The position numbers and the translations under genes are program-made. The notes beneath the pieces were generated by a model. It ran no database searches, was not told the DNA's origin, and saw nothing but the letters and a program-made list of their open reading frames with translations. A stretch of DNA of 64,000 nucleotides from Azolla caroliniana (taxonomy: Eukaryota; Polypodiophyta). The stretch spans positions 18,724,001 to 18,788,000 of the forward strand of contig JBHGNT010000009.1 in NCBI GenBank assembly GCA_043228905.1, written 5' to 3'. Of the stretch, positions 43,145 through 54,164 are shown one piece after another (the first letter of the stretch is position 1; every line of letters starts with the position of its first letter).

Positions 43145-44206
43145 TCACTGCTGCTCGCTCAATACCTTTGCCCCGAACCGAAACGAGAACCGTACGCCAT
43201 CCTTGTCTTCCTGATTGATCACCCACCCGATCCCGGCCGGGCTCGTGTCCACCGTCACATAAATGGGAACTTCCTTAACGTAAACCGCTTTCCAGAGAGC
43301 CGGTGTCACGGCGGGCACCTCCTTCAGTCTCCAGACCGACTCCGTGTGCTCCGTCCTCCATTGGAACCGGCACCCTTTCTTTAATAATCTGTAAAGCGGT
43401 TCCACGACATGCGCGTAGTGCAGAATCCAAATGTGATAGAACACACATGCCCCCAGGATCCTTCGGACCTCCGTAACCGACCCGCAATCATCCTTCATCA
43501 CGGAGATGGCTTCTACCTTTTCCGGGGACGGCTTCCGGCCGTAAGGCCCGCACAGGTGTCAGATTACCAGGATCTCCGACTGTCCGAAGGCTGATTTTTC
43601 TCCGGAGAAGGTGAGTCGCGCTCTCTCGAGCCTTTATTGCACCTTCTCGCAGTCACGGATGTGATCCATCATGAACCTCCGGCAACCGTCGGGCCCGACC
43701 AACTTGTCCTTGTCCTCCATCGGACATCCTTTGGTCGGGATGTCGGCCAGAAACGGCATGATGATTTCGGGAATGCAGTCTCTCAACACCTTGTTCATCG
43801 CATTCATGATGTACGCCACCGAGTTCGTTCCCCCTTGTGGTAGGGTACACATCCGAACTAGGCCGAGAGGAGTCTGCATCGTCATGACATCCTTGCTCTC
43901 TACGACTAGTTGGAACTGATCGTACCCTGAGTACAGATCCCCGACCGAGTCGATCGACTTCCCTGCGAAGGCCTCCGTCAACTCATCAATGGTCGGTCTG
44001 ATACCTGCGTTTCGAATGGTCATCTTGTTGACTGGTTGCAGGTCTTGTATGAAGCGTAGTGTGTTGTTCTTTGGCACGGTAAACCACTGGTTCGAATATG
44101 GGGCACTTGATGGTTCGAGGATGCCCACATCCACCTTCTATTTCATCAACTCCATCAGCTCCAGAATGTGAGCTCTAGGCACCGGAATCAGTTAGAGATT
44201 CCAGAG
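43145..44206 (-). pseudogene. Gypsy B reverse transcriptase and RNase H start
   Basis: MDVGILEPSSAPYSNQWFTV, RFIQDLQPVNKMTIRNAGIR, VGDLYSGYDQFQLVVESKDV, CTLPQGGTNSVAYIMNAMNK and IPEIIMPFLADIPTKG; the catalytic DD of FLDD has become AD, so the enzyme is dead. After a frameshift (about 43640), EVRRILGACVFYHIWILHYA and VDTSPAGIGWVINQEDKDG follow. Interrupted at 44206 by gypsy C. Confidence 0.88.
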
Positions 44207-45283
44207 TGTCATGAAGATCCGTCACTACGCACGGATCGTGAGGCGGAACCGCCGGGGTTCTGGACCGGAAGAATTCAAAGTCAGTACAAGCTTTGGCGCA
44301 AGCTTTAGCGAGAAAGTACATAAGATAGATTGGGAAAGAGAGAAGTTGAGATTAAACGATTGAGAGCGATTGATTGAACTTTTATCTTTGGATTTAAGAA
44401 ACAAGTTACACGATCAATTTGATAACAAATTTCTTCTTCTTAATTTCATAACCAAAAAAAACGTGTTTTTTCTCCTCCCCCTTCCTTCTTTTATAGATGC
44501 TCTCATGCATATGACGCATGTGAGGGTACAAGACATGCATAAAATGCACGTTTGCCATTTGGCGCTCATGTATTACATGTGGTGCATGATAACCATGTCA
44601 CTCATTTTAGCTCTCATGTATGAGAATTTACATGTAAAAGTACAATGATAGAAATATAAATTCAACTAAATGGCATGGCTTAATGGTAAGCCAATTGACT
44701 CCTAACTCGGAGGTGCAAGGTTTGAATCCTTACTTGCCTTCCTTGTATATATATATATGTTTATATATTTATTTATCTAGTCACCGGACGCCGGTTCGTC
44801 GGATGTCGTCGTCTCACCGGCGCCGGATGCCGTCGGTTATCGATGCCTCGCCGGATGCCGTCACCGGATTCCAGTGTCTCACTAGCGCCGGATCACCGGC
44901 TCCATCGTTGGTCCGGTTTTGGTTGGCCAAAACCCTTTACGAGTAGCTAGCCCACCTCCACTCTTACTCTCTATGCTCCACACATAGACACAAAGATAAT
45001 ATCTTTTGCTCTACCTTATATATGATGAGAGTCGTATTTGTCGTGCCTATGTGGGATATCTCACAATTTTCTCTTTTCCTTTCACAAACTTTATACCCTC
45101 ATATCTTGACATTTAGTTGTCCGTTGCTCGTGTAATAAAGTGCATTCGAAACCTCCATCATTTTGTACTTAGACATTAAATTTATTTAAAATGTTATCTT
45201 CACAATTATTGTATTATGTGATTCATACTCGATTTTGTACGTTTTATGGGATTTTCACACTATTGCCGAAAATCTTCACGACA
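44207..45283 (-). repeat. 3' LTR of gypsy C
   Basis: 1077 bp. Includes the SINE-like module at 44671-44745, an AT microsatellite after it, and CCGG-rich degenerate repeats (44780-44900). Confidence 0.9.
44671..44745 (+). repeat. tRNA-derived SINE-like module inside the C 3' LTR
   Basis: A-box TGGCTTAATGG (44676-44686) and B-box GGTTTGAATCC (44719-44729), followed by CTTGCCTTCCTTGTATATAT. It is antisense to the element. Confidence 0.65.
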
Positions 45284-45367
45284 TCCACCCCCACCAAACC
45301 GCACGTCCTTCGGTACGTGCCAAGAAGAGAGAAAGTGAGATTTCGGCTACGGTGATCAATTAGATTC

Positions 45368-48300
45368 CTACATGTCTTCATTTACATCCACCCTATTATG
45401 TTCATCGTCGAGGTAATCGAGGTCAAGATCCTTGTCTTGTCTTTTCTTGAAAATCTTTACTCTTTTTCCCGCAATGGGTACGGCCAACCTTGATCCGTCT
45501 AGTTCCGCAAGGTGGTATGTAGCATTATCGTTGGCACTTGTCACCACATACGGCCCAAACCATCTTCTTGCGAACTTCTTTGTTGTACTGTGTTGATTGT
45601 CAAGGGTGTTGTCGTAAACCAAAACCCAATCTCCTTCTTCAATCTTCTTGGGACGAAGTTGATGCATGTTGTCGAACCGAACTTTGTTCTTTACTCGGGC
45701 TGCATCCATCATCTTTCGCGCTTTTTCTAAATCTTCAGGTCTTCTTTCAAGTTGCCTTATCCGCGCCGCTAATAACTCTTCTCGGCTCATCTCGTTCTCC
45801 CACGGCATCGCTACCCATGAGGCGATCGTCCTTTCGATGGGCATAATTGGCTTTTGTCCATACATAAGCTCCGTCAGCATATACCCTGTCACCGAGCTAT
45901 GTGTCGTTCTATCGGCCCACAAGGCATAGGGTAATAGTCGTGGCCAATTCCCGACTCGACCGTTGCATGCCCGTACGATGGCTTTATCGATAGGTCCATG
46001 CCCTCGCTCGATCTTCCCATTCGCTTCCAGATTGTAGGCAATCGTGAGGGAGAGCTTCACGCCTAGTCTTTCGAAGAGCTCCGTCGCTTCGTGCGCATCC
46101 AACTCCCCTCGGTCGGCCACTATCTTCCCTACACATCCATATCGGCAAACAACCTCTTCAAGCAGAAATTTGCAAACTGTTGAAGTCGTCTTATTTGTCA
46201 AGGCTCGTCCTTCCACTTGATTTGTCAAGTCTTCCCTTGCCAGCGCTAAGTACTTCATTTGTCCCACTCCCATTGGCATCGAGACCAGATCCACCATCCA
46301 TTTGAAGTGTATAGTGAGTGGGTATGTCGGCTGTAACTCATCACGATGACGTATATTTGAATATATTTGGCAAGTTTCGCATGTGGACACGAAATGGAGT
46401 ACATCTTTGTACATGCTTGGCCACCAGTACTTCTCCTTCAACTTTTCGAACGTCGCCCATGTTCCTCTATAACCTGCCCAAGCACTCTCGTGGAATTCGG
46501 TCATCAGCGTCTCTTGCTCTTCTTTCTTTACCACCACTTGACGTGGTATTCCTGTCCTTCTTTTTGGATGTCGCCAAAGGAATCCTCCCTTCAAGAAGTA
46601 TTGGTAAGCTTTCTTTCGGATTCGTAGGGCCTCCTCCTTTGTCAACGAAGCATCTGTCGTCAATGTTCTTAGGAATCTACCGATCAGTAACCACTCTCCT
46701 TCGTACTCGTTCTTGTTGAAGGCGTGGAGGGTTTGCGTGTCCTGGTCTTCCGCCGACAATCGAGCCATCTTGAAGAAGTCGAGGGCGACATCTTCATCTT
46801 CCGAAACCATGTTACTTCCATTTGAAAATCTTGCCCTTGATAGCATGTCAGCCATGGCGTTCTTCTTCCCTGCAATGTGACGGATCTCTGGGTTTAAAGA
46901 CTTGATGTAGGCGATCCACCTTAGCATAGCAAGATCTGGGGTCGCACATCCCGAGACCATTCCAAGAATTGGGAGACAATCTGTCTCTATTATCACTTCT
47001 GACCCGATCAGGTAATCTTTGTCCATCTTCACTACCGACACAATACCCCAAAGTTCACGTTTGACTTGGGCATATCTTTGTTGCCGTTCGCTAAGAACCT
47101 TTGCTCCAAACCGGACGGCATATCGCGCATTATCATAACCTTCTTGATTGATGACCCACCCGATTCCGGTTGGGCTCGTATCTACGGTCACGTAAATTGG
47201 TTTCCCTTCGGCATAGTTGGCCTTCCTTAGTGCCGGAGCTTCAAGAAGCAGTTTCTTTAATCTTCGCATCGCATTTGTGTGCTCGTCTCGCCATTCGAAC
47301 TTCATTCTTTTCTTTAGTAGTCCATATAATGGTTCGGCGACATGAGCGTAGTGAGGAATCCATATATGATAAAACGCGCACGCTCCGTTTGGTTTTCGCA
47401 TTCTTCTTTCATGTCTTGGATTGCGTTCACTTTGGATGGCGAGGGCTTCCGGCCGTATGCTCCACACAAGTGACCTACCACCAAGATCTCTGGTTGCCCG
47501 AATGCGGATTTTTCTCCCGAAAATGTCAAATTCGCATCTTCGAGCCTTTGAAGCACCTTTCATATGATCCACAACGAACTTTCTACAACCTTCCTCATCT
47601 TTCGATTCATCTTTCTCCTCATCCAAACATCCTTTTATCGGAATATCATCCAAGAATGGCATCGTGATGTCCGGGATGCAATCCTTCAAGACTTTATTCA
47701 TGGCATTCACCATATGAGCCACCGAGTTCGTTGCGCCTTGGGGTAAGGTACACATCTGCACAAGCCCGATCGGAGTCCTCATGGTTGTAATGTCCCGACT
47801 GTCGATCGCCAATTGGAATTGGTCATATCCGGAGTAGAGATCGCCAATGGAGTAGATGGACCGGCCCGCAAACGCTTCAGCAAATTCGTCCATGCTCGGA
47901 CCGATTCCGGCATTTCGAATTGTCACCTTGTTGACGGGTTGAAGATCTTGGATGAATCGCAATGATCCATTCTTCTTCGGCACCGTGAACCACCTATTGG
48001 AATAAGGAGCATTCGACGGTTCTAGAATTCCCATACTCACCCTCTCCTTTAAGAGCTCGATCAGCTTTGGAAGGTGTGCTCTCGGAACCGGTATCGGTTT
48101 CAAATTCCAAGGCAAATGAGGCACCGTGAAGATCACCATCGGCTCTATAACCTTTGGGTCGGCGCATCCGATTTCTCGTGGGAAGAATGCGAAAGCCTTC
48201 CCATGTCTCTCAAGCATATCGCGAAACATTCGCTCCTCTTCAGGGAGAAGGAAATCCTCCTTTCCAACTCGTAGCTTCCCCTTCGTCTCTTTGGTGAAGA

Positions 48301-48630
48301 CGTGACCTATCTTCTTCGGATCTCTTATGCTTGGATCGTTAGCAACTTCCTTCATCTTTTGCCAGCTATCTTCTGGTAGCGGAACCGCAACTAGCTTGAT
48401 CTTCTTATCCACCGTTTTATATTTCATGTTGATGTCAGCTTCCTTCATCGAGATGCCACGACGGTATTCATCGATGATAGCGTACATGTTGACGGAGTTA
48501 ACCGAAATCACGTGTTGATTGTGAAGATAGCTCAAGTCCACGACGTCCTCGATTTCGCCGATGGTGTCGTTAAATGAGGCTTCTTCCATAATATGAGTCA
48601 CGAAATCTCCTTCTTCTAGATGTTCTCTTC
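45368..48630 (-). CDS. Gypsy C pol: reverse transcriptase, RNase H, integrase
   Basis: An open frame of over 1077 codons, from before GTG 48601 (frame open back to about 48630) to TAG 45368. Reverse transcriptase: SNRWFTVPKKNGSLRFIQDL, IGDLYSGYDQFQLAIDSRDI, LPQGATNSVAH and MPFLDDIPIKG. RNase H: VDTSPTGIGWVINQ, EVIIETD, DMLSRARFS. Integrase: finger HESAWAGYRG ... CETC (second His is Tyr), MVDLVSMPMG, IVADRGELDAHEA, EANGKIERGHGP and GPYVVTSANDNATYHL. Between about 47395 and 47555 two compensating frameshifts replace the conserved GEKSAFGQPEILVVGHLCG block by an out-of-frame peptide, so the protein is probably inactive although the frame is long. Confidence 0.88.
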
Positions 48631-48809
48631 TTTCAGCATCTTCTCGAATTCTTGTATCCGGCGCTTGTGCTTCTTGTCGGGTAGTACTAGTTTACATGTG
48701 CCACTAGGTGTGACACATGTTGCTTCTCCTCGCAATCCACGCACTCTTCTTTCTTGTGGGGTCTTGTGATTGCTCAGACTATTTGTGCCCCATGCTTCAA
48801 TAGTCCGCT

Positions 48810-50090
48810 CTAAAAATCTGAGGATTCGCCTCCGAAACTATCTCGATTCCTTTCATGATTGGCTCGCACCGTTAGGAATTGGACCGATCTTTGGTTGTCA
48901 AGACTCTTTATTCGTGCGAAGGCTGCTCCATTATCGAACACTTTGGTCTCCACCCGAGATGATGTGATATAAGCTTTCCCTAGGATGACAGGATACGATG
49001 CCGATTCTTGTACGAAGAAGTGTTGATCCATCTCCACATCCCCGATCGTGACTTTGATATTGGGACAAGCTCCGTACAAGTCCTCTGTAGACTTTGTTGC
49101 CGCGCGAATCTTCCATCCGTGGTTTGTATTGATTGGCCATCTTCCTTTTTTGTAGAAGTCGGTTGACATGAGGTTGATCTCCGAGCCGTGGTCGATCAAG
49201 GCTACCACGGTCTCTTTCTTCTCCCCGATCTTCACTGGCGTCTCCGTTGTCGCTCGTGCCCAATGAGGTCGAGTATAGTGGCTGTCCACCATATCTTCAT
49301 CGACTTCGTCTCTTGCCATCGTTATGGCATTCATTTTTGCTTTTTGCGGCTTCTCTTCTTCCTCGTCCGATTGTTGTCTCTTTCTCTTTACAAGGTCCAC
49401 GATCGTGTCATGGAACTCCTTCTTCGTAATGCCAAGCAATTCCCTCAAGGACAAAGTTACGTGGCTATCAAGAACTCGTTCTTCGAGAATCTTCTTTAGG
49501 TCCGTCGTCTGCTCTATGTCCGACCTTAGCTTATAGGTAGGTATAGTCCTTGTCCTCCGAGCGGGGTCTTCGACACCAACCTTCACGGGCTGAACCGTTT
49601 CTTCAACTCGTATGCTCGACTCCCCTTTTCGTCTTGATTCTCGTTCCTCCGTTTGTAAAGGTCGACTCGTCTCCGCATCGTCCTTCTTTTTCGCATTCCT
49701 TGTTTCATGTCTTTTTGATGGGCCTTGCTCTTCTATTCTCTTTCTCTTTTCTTCGACGAACACCTCGTGGTTGTCGCACATCACCTCTGCGAGTATGGTG
49801 TTATCGTCCACCGGATCCGGCCACCCAGTTATGCTTTGCACGCTTCGGTCCGCAAGCTCTACCTCGTTCGATGTGACTTTTCCCTTCTTCTCATATTCGA
49901 GAACAAAAGTCCAAAACTTTGCTCCCGCTCTAGCAGCTTCAGTCTTGCCTTTCCCGACTCTTATTCCGGCCGACGCAACATAGTGCATCGCATCCACATG
50001 AGTCGCATCGGCATCCTCCATAGATTTCTTCATTCCTCCTCTTCCGAAATTCACCTGTAGGGGTCTTCTAGTCTCGCTTGAGCAGATCAT
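48810..50090 (-). CDS. Gypsy C gag C-terminus and aspartic protease (DHG motif)
   Basis: 426 codons, from ATG 50090 to TAG 48810. A charged linker of about 270 residues (KLRSDIEQTTDLKKILEERV; LRELLGITKKEFHDTIVDLV) precedes a retropepsin: VALIDHGSEINLMS, WKIRAATKSTEDLYGACPNI, DQHFFVQESASYPVILGKAY. The catalytic triplet is DHG, where retropepsins have DSG or DTG; gypsy B has DHG as well. The frame is joined to gag by one in-frame TGA (50130) where B reads through. The stop GAT-TTT-TAG is shared with B and lies in a zone open in the -1 frame. Confidence 0.8.
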   Translation of the reverse strand: MICSSETRRPLQVNFGRGGMKKSMEDADATHVDAMHYVASAGIRVGKGKTEAARAGAKFWTFVLEYEKKGKVTSNEVELADRSVQSITGWPDPVDDNTILAEVMCDNHEVFVEEKRKRIEEQGPSKRHETRNAKKKDDAETSRPLQTEERESRRKGESSIRVEETVQPVKVGVEDPARRTRTIPTYKLRSDIEQTTDLKKILEERVLDSHVTLSLRELLGITKKEFHDTIVDLVKRKRQQSDEEEEKPQKAKMNAITMARDEVDEDMVDSHYTRPHWARATTETPVKIGEKKETVVALIDHGSEINLMSTDFYKKGRWPINTNHGWKIRAATKSTEDLYGACPNIKVTIGDVEMDQHFFVQESASYPVILGKAYITSSRVETKVFDNGAAFARIKSLDNQRSVQFLTVRANHERNRDSFGGESSDF

Positions 50091-50129
50091 GTTTTCCTCT
50101 ATGTATATGATATTTTGTCGAATCGCCTC

Positions 50130-51009
50130 TCAAAGGCTCGCACAATCCCTTCTCATGTGGTCCATGCTATCGCACCACACGCATCTAAAGGGTTCTTTTC
50201 CTTTAGGGCCCCAACGATTCATGTTGGCTAGCGTGACCTTCTCGAACTTCTTCGCTAGCTCTTCAATGATGTCATCATCAATCTTCTTTTCTTCCACGTT
50301 ACTTTGTCTTGGCGGCTCAGCTACTTTCAGCGGTCTTGCTTTCTTCGTGGTAGTCGATCCCGTCAAGTCGGTGTCATCAACCCATTGGCGACGCTTGTCG
50401 AGCCTATTGCATGCCCGCTTCACCGCGATCCAGTCCGCTACGAGCCCATTGGCTTGGGTATCATCTTCGAGAAGAGTCCCCAACTCCCATCTATCCTTTA
50501 TGTCCACGGCCTTCAAGAAGTACAAAGTCTTGTCATCTTCAAGCAACACTTGGTCTGTATTGGGGAGACGACTAAACATTTGGTTGACTTCGTCGTACAC
50601 CCTCGAGACGCTCATCTTCTTATTCTTCTTCTCTATCCACTTCATCAGGGCATGTTGAGTCATCCTCGTTGAGTCTTCAGTCACGAACTCCGCTAGTATC
50701 GTTTTCTCGAACTCGGACCATGTTGTCTTACCTTCTTGAAGCTCGATGACACGTCTTTGGATGTTGTTGGCGACAACTCTCTTGAAGCTTACGATTTGAC
50801 GTGCCTCGGACACGTCCCTCTGATTCATCTCCCTTCTATATGCATCAAGGAACTTCGTAACATTTCCTTTCATCGAATTGTCCCTCGAGCTCTACGACAC
50901 GATCGACAGCCTTCTCCACGCTCGCGTCGTTGTCCCAAGATCTCATCATTTGCTCGACGATTAGCATCATCCTTTCGAGCTCTCCCGCTTGGTTGCTTGA
51001 GGACACCAT
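50130..51009 (-). pseudogene. Gypsy C gag
   Basis: ATG at 51009 (MVSSSNQAGELERMMLIVEQ). A one-base slip near 50873 moves the frame to KGNVTKFLDAYRREMNQRDV, TTWSEFEKTILAEFVTEDST, VNQMFSRLPNTDQVLLEDDK and the knuckle CVWCDSMDHMRRDC. Capsid and nucleocapsid layout as in B. TGA at 50130. Confidence 0.82.
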
Positions 51010-51046
51010 CTCCAAGTATTAATCTCGACTTGATCCTACCGCCTCT

Positions 51047-51064
51047 TTCACGTCGGGTTCACCA
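51047..51064 (-). promoter_or_regulatory. Primer-binding site of gypsy C (tRNA-Trp type)
   Basis: TGGTGAACCCGACGTGAA on the minus strand, eight bases inside the 5' LTR. All 18 bases are complementary to the 3' end of plant tRNA-Trp (including CCA) as I know it. Confidence 0.8.
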
Positions 51065-51072
51065 CTTAATTA

Positions 51073-52145
51073 TGTCGTGAAGATCCGTCACTACGCGCGG
51101 ATCGTGAGGCGGAACCGCCGGGGTTCTGGACCGGAAGGATTCAAAGTCGGTACAAGCTTTGGCGCAAGCTTTATAGTACTTAAGATAGATTGGGAAAGAG
51201 AGAAGTTGAGATTAAACGATTGAGAGCGATTGATTGAACTTTTATCTTTGGATTTAAGAAACAAGTTACACGATCAATTTGATAACAAATTTCTTCTTCT
51301 TAATTTCATAACCAAAAAAAACGTGTTTTTTCTCCTCCCCCTTCCTTCTTTTATAGATGCTCTCATGCATATGACGCATGTGAGGGTACAAGACATGCAT
51401 AAAATGCACGTTTGCCATTTGGCGCTCATGTATTACATGTGGTGCATGATAACCATGTCACACATTTTAGCTCTCATGTATGAGAATTTACATGTAAAAG
51501 TACAATGATAGAAATATAAATTCAACTAAATGGCATGGCTTAATGGTAAGCCAATTGACTCCTAACTCGGAGGTGCAAGGTTCAAATCGAATCCTTACTT
51601 GCCTTCCTTGTATATATATATATATATATGTTTATATATTTATATATTTATTTATCTAGTCACCGAACGTCGGTTCGTCGGTTACCGGTGCCTCGCCGGA
51701 TGCCGTCGCCGGATTCCAGTGTCTCACTGGCGCCGGATCACCGACTCCATCGTTGGTCCGGTTTTGGTTGGCCAAAACCCTTTACGAGTAGCTAGCCCAC
51801 CTCCACTCTTAGTTCAAGTTACCTTGAACTCTCTATGCTCCACACATAGACACAAAGATAATATCTTTTGCTCTACCTTATATATGATGAGAGCCGTATT
51901 TGTCGTGCCTATGTGGGATATCTCACAATTTTCTCTTTTCCTTTCACAAACTTTATACCCTCATATCTTGACATTTAGTTGTCTGTTTCTCGTGTAATAA
52001 AGTGCATTCGAAACCTCCATCATTTTGTACTTAGACATTAAATTTATTTAAAATGTTATCTTCACAATTATTGTATTATGTGATTCATACTCGATTTTGT
52101 ACGTTTTATGGGATTTTCACACTATTGCCGAAAATCTTCATGACA
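51073..52145 (-). repeat. 5' LTR of gypsy C
   Basis: 1073 bp. It differs from the 3' copy mainly in the AT microsatellite, a short AGTTCAAGTTACCTTGA insertion (about 51811-51827), a deletion in the CCGG-rich part, and the B-box region (GGTTCAAATCGAATCC instead of GGTTTGAATCC). Confidence 0.9.
51531..51612 (+). repeat. tRNA-derived SINE-like module inside the C 5' LTR
   Basis: Same module as at 44671; A-box identical, B-box altered by a 5-bp insertion. Confidence 0.65.
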
Positions 52146-52826
52146 ACGGTACATGCGGTACCGTGAAGATCACCATCGGTTCTACAATCGTCGGGTCTAC
52201 GCACCCAATCTCGTCCGGCGAGAATGCGAAGGCTTTCCCGTGCCTTCCGAGCATTCTCCGAAACCGGTCCTCCTCCGCCAACAGTAGGAACCCACCCCCA
52301 CCAACATTGAGCTCCCGTAGCATTATGTCGGGGAATCGGTGTCCTATGCCGGCCGGATTCCGTAAACTTGAGTCTGACGCGACCCCCTTTATACGCTTCT
52401 CGCTGCCCTTCGGCAAGGGTGCCGCGACGGGCCTCACCTTCCGGTCCACAGTCTTGTACTTTGTACTCACGTAGGTCATCCGATCTGACATGATCCGTTC
52501 CCCGAAGTCCGCGATGACTTCGTACATTTCCACTGAGCCGATCGGAATTATCCGGTCTCCGCTAAGGCCCTCATCAACTACACCGCATAGCTCCCCCAAG
52601 GTGTCGTCAAACGAGACCGCCTCCACGGCGCCGCTAACTTCTTAATCGGGGTGGAGAGCCCCACATGACCTAAGCCGCTCCTCCACCTTCTTCTTCTCCC
52701 TGCTACTGATGCTAGTTAATGTACAACCTCCATTGTCGGAGAGCCAAAATTTTCTACCCATGGTACAGGTGTGGGGTTCCTTCGGCGCGTCCGGACTATC
52801 GTGGCCCCATGCCTTGATAGCCCTCT
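52146..52826 (-). pseudogene. Gypsy B pol N-terminal region
   Basis: From the C junction rightward: VPHVPLS, TIVEPMVIFTV, RFRRMLGRHGKAFAFSPDEI and VSFDDTLGELCGVVDEGLSG, matching C pol residues 1-165. Beyond a single TAA (near 52640) the same frame stays open back to the protease end at 52827 (FLKRAIKAWGHDSPDAPKEP), overlapping the protease stop in the -1 frame. Confidence 0.82.
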
Positions 52827-54160
52827 TTAAAAATCCCTTCGGTTGTCGCCGCTGAGAGTCTCGCGGTTACTCTCATGATTCGGTCTTACGGTCAGAAATT
52901 GGATGGAGTGCCGTCCGTCTTGGCTCTTTACACGCGCGTACGCCGAACCGTTGTCGAGCATCTTTGTTTCCATGCGTGATGCTGTGATGTACAGCTCGCC
53001 GAGTATCACTGGGTGTGAAGATGTCTCTTGCACAAAGAAGTGTTGATCTATCTCGATGTCGCCGATCTTCACGCGCACGTTCGGGCACGCCCCGGGCAGC
53101 TCCTCCGTAGCGCGGGTCGCCGCGCGTATCTTCCAGCCGTGTTTGGTGTTGATCGGCCATTTCCCCTTTTTGTAAAAGTCCATGGACATTAGATTGATCT
53201 CAAATCCGTGGTCTATTAGCGCCACTATCGGTTCTTGCACATCTCCGACCTGGACAAGGGTCTCGGAAGTGGCTCTGGCCCAGTGTAGCTTTGAAAAATA
53301 GCTTTCCGCCAACTCATCTTCCAAGGCGGCATCCTCTAGGTGCGTAGTCCGCACCTCTACGGGCTTCTCCGGTTCCGGTTCTGAGGAGAGCCATTTGCGC
53401 TTCACCAGGTCCACAATGGAGTCGTGGAACTCCGTCTTTTCGATCCCAACCACCTCCCTCAATGACAACTCCACCTTACTATCAAGGACCCGCTCTTCGA
53501 GGAGCTTCTGCAGGTCCATCGTTCTCTCCATCACAGTGCTCAGCCGGTACTCGGCTGGCTTGGCCTTGTCCGGTATGCTGGAATTGCCGGTGTCACTCTT
53601 TTTCGGGCCGAACCGGGTGTCGTACCGTTGCGAGGGACCGGCCCCTCCAGCCTTTCCCACGCGCTTGTCTTCCACCAGAAGCTCGTAGTTCTGGCATGCA
53701 GCTTCTACGAATCCAGACTTTTCTTCAATCAGGTCGTCCCACCCGATGACTTCCCGGATCCACTGCTCCGCGCAATCTGCTTCTTCCTTCTTCAACCGAA
53801 CTCCAGAGAGACCTTCCAGCACCAGTGGCCAAAACCCGAAGTGGCTTGCCTTCTGTCCTTCGTTGCCCCCGACCCGAATTCCTACCGACGCCGCATAATT
53901 CACGGCCTCAATGTGTCGCATGACGGCCTCTTCCATCAGCCTCTTCATTCCACCACGCCTGGTATTCACTTCCAGGGCTCTCCAAGTCTCGTTGGAGTGT
54001 ACTCGGCCACCCCAGAGGTACACCACGTTAGTTCTGAGAGCATCTGCGAAATCCGCGCAGTCTCTGCGGGCATGGCCGAATGCGTCACACCATATGCATC
54101 GCTGCCCTACCAGTGGCCTTCGGTCGCGAGACTGGTCGCCGTTGTCCCGTCGTGCCTGCG
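52827..54160 (-). pseudogene. Gypsy B zinc knuckle and protease (DHG motif)
   Basis: The knuckle CIWCDAFGHARRDC (about 54090) runs without a stop into VVYLWGGRVHSNETWRALEV, the linker SLREVVGIEKTEFHDSIVDL and the protease VALIDHGFEINLMSMDFYKK, WKIRAATRATEELPGACPNV, DQHFFVQETSSHPVILGELY. Stop GAT-TTT-TAA at 52827. Here gag and protease are one frame, which shows that the TGA between them in C is secondary. Confidence 0.85.
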
Positions 54161-54164
54161 CGGT

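Larger units (their letters stand above)
44207..52145 (-). mobile_element. Ty3/gypsy element C, full length, innermost and young
   Basis: LTRs 44207-45283 (3') and 51073-52145 (5'), nearly identical, with ends TGTCRTGAAGAT and ATCTTCRYGACA. Flanks AGAG and ACGG occupy the place of four bases in the uninterrupted relative, so a 4-bp duplication with two later changes is possible but not proven. Gag, protease, pol order; polypurine tract GGTTTGGTGGGGGTGGA beside the 3' LTR. Confidence 0.9.

Noticed and set aside
44207-44211. TGTCA...TGACA as a target duplication of gypsy C
   Set aside because: These are the inverted LTR ends (TGTCRTG / CAYGACA), not duplicated target.
45368-50090. Fungal contamination, suggested by the FLDD gypsy type
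   Set aside because: The same family occurs three times, nested in plant-type copia elements with matching target duplications, so it is part of this genome. Horizontal origin remains open.
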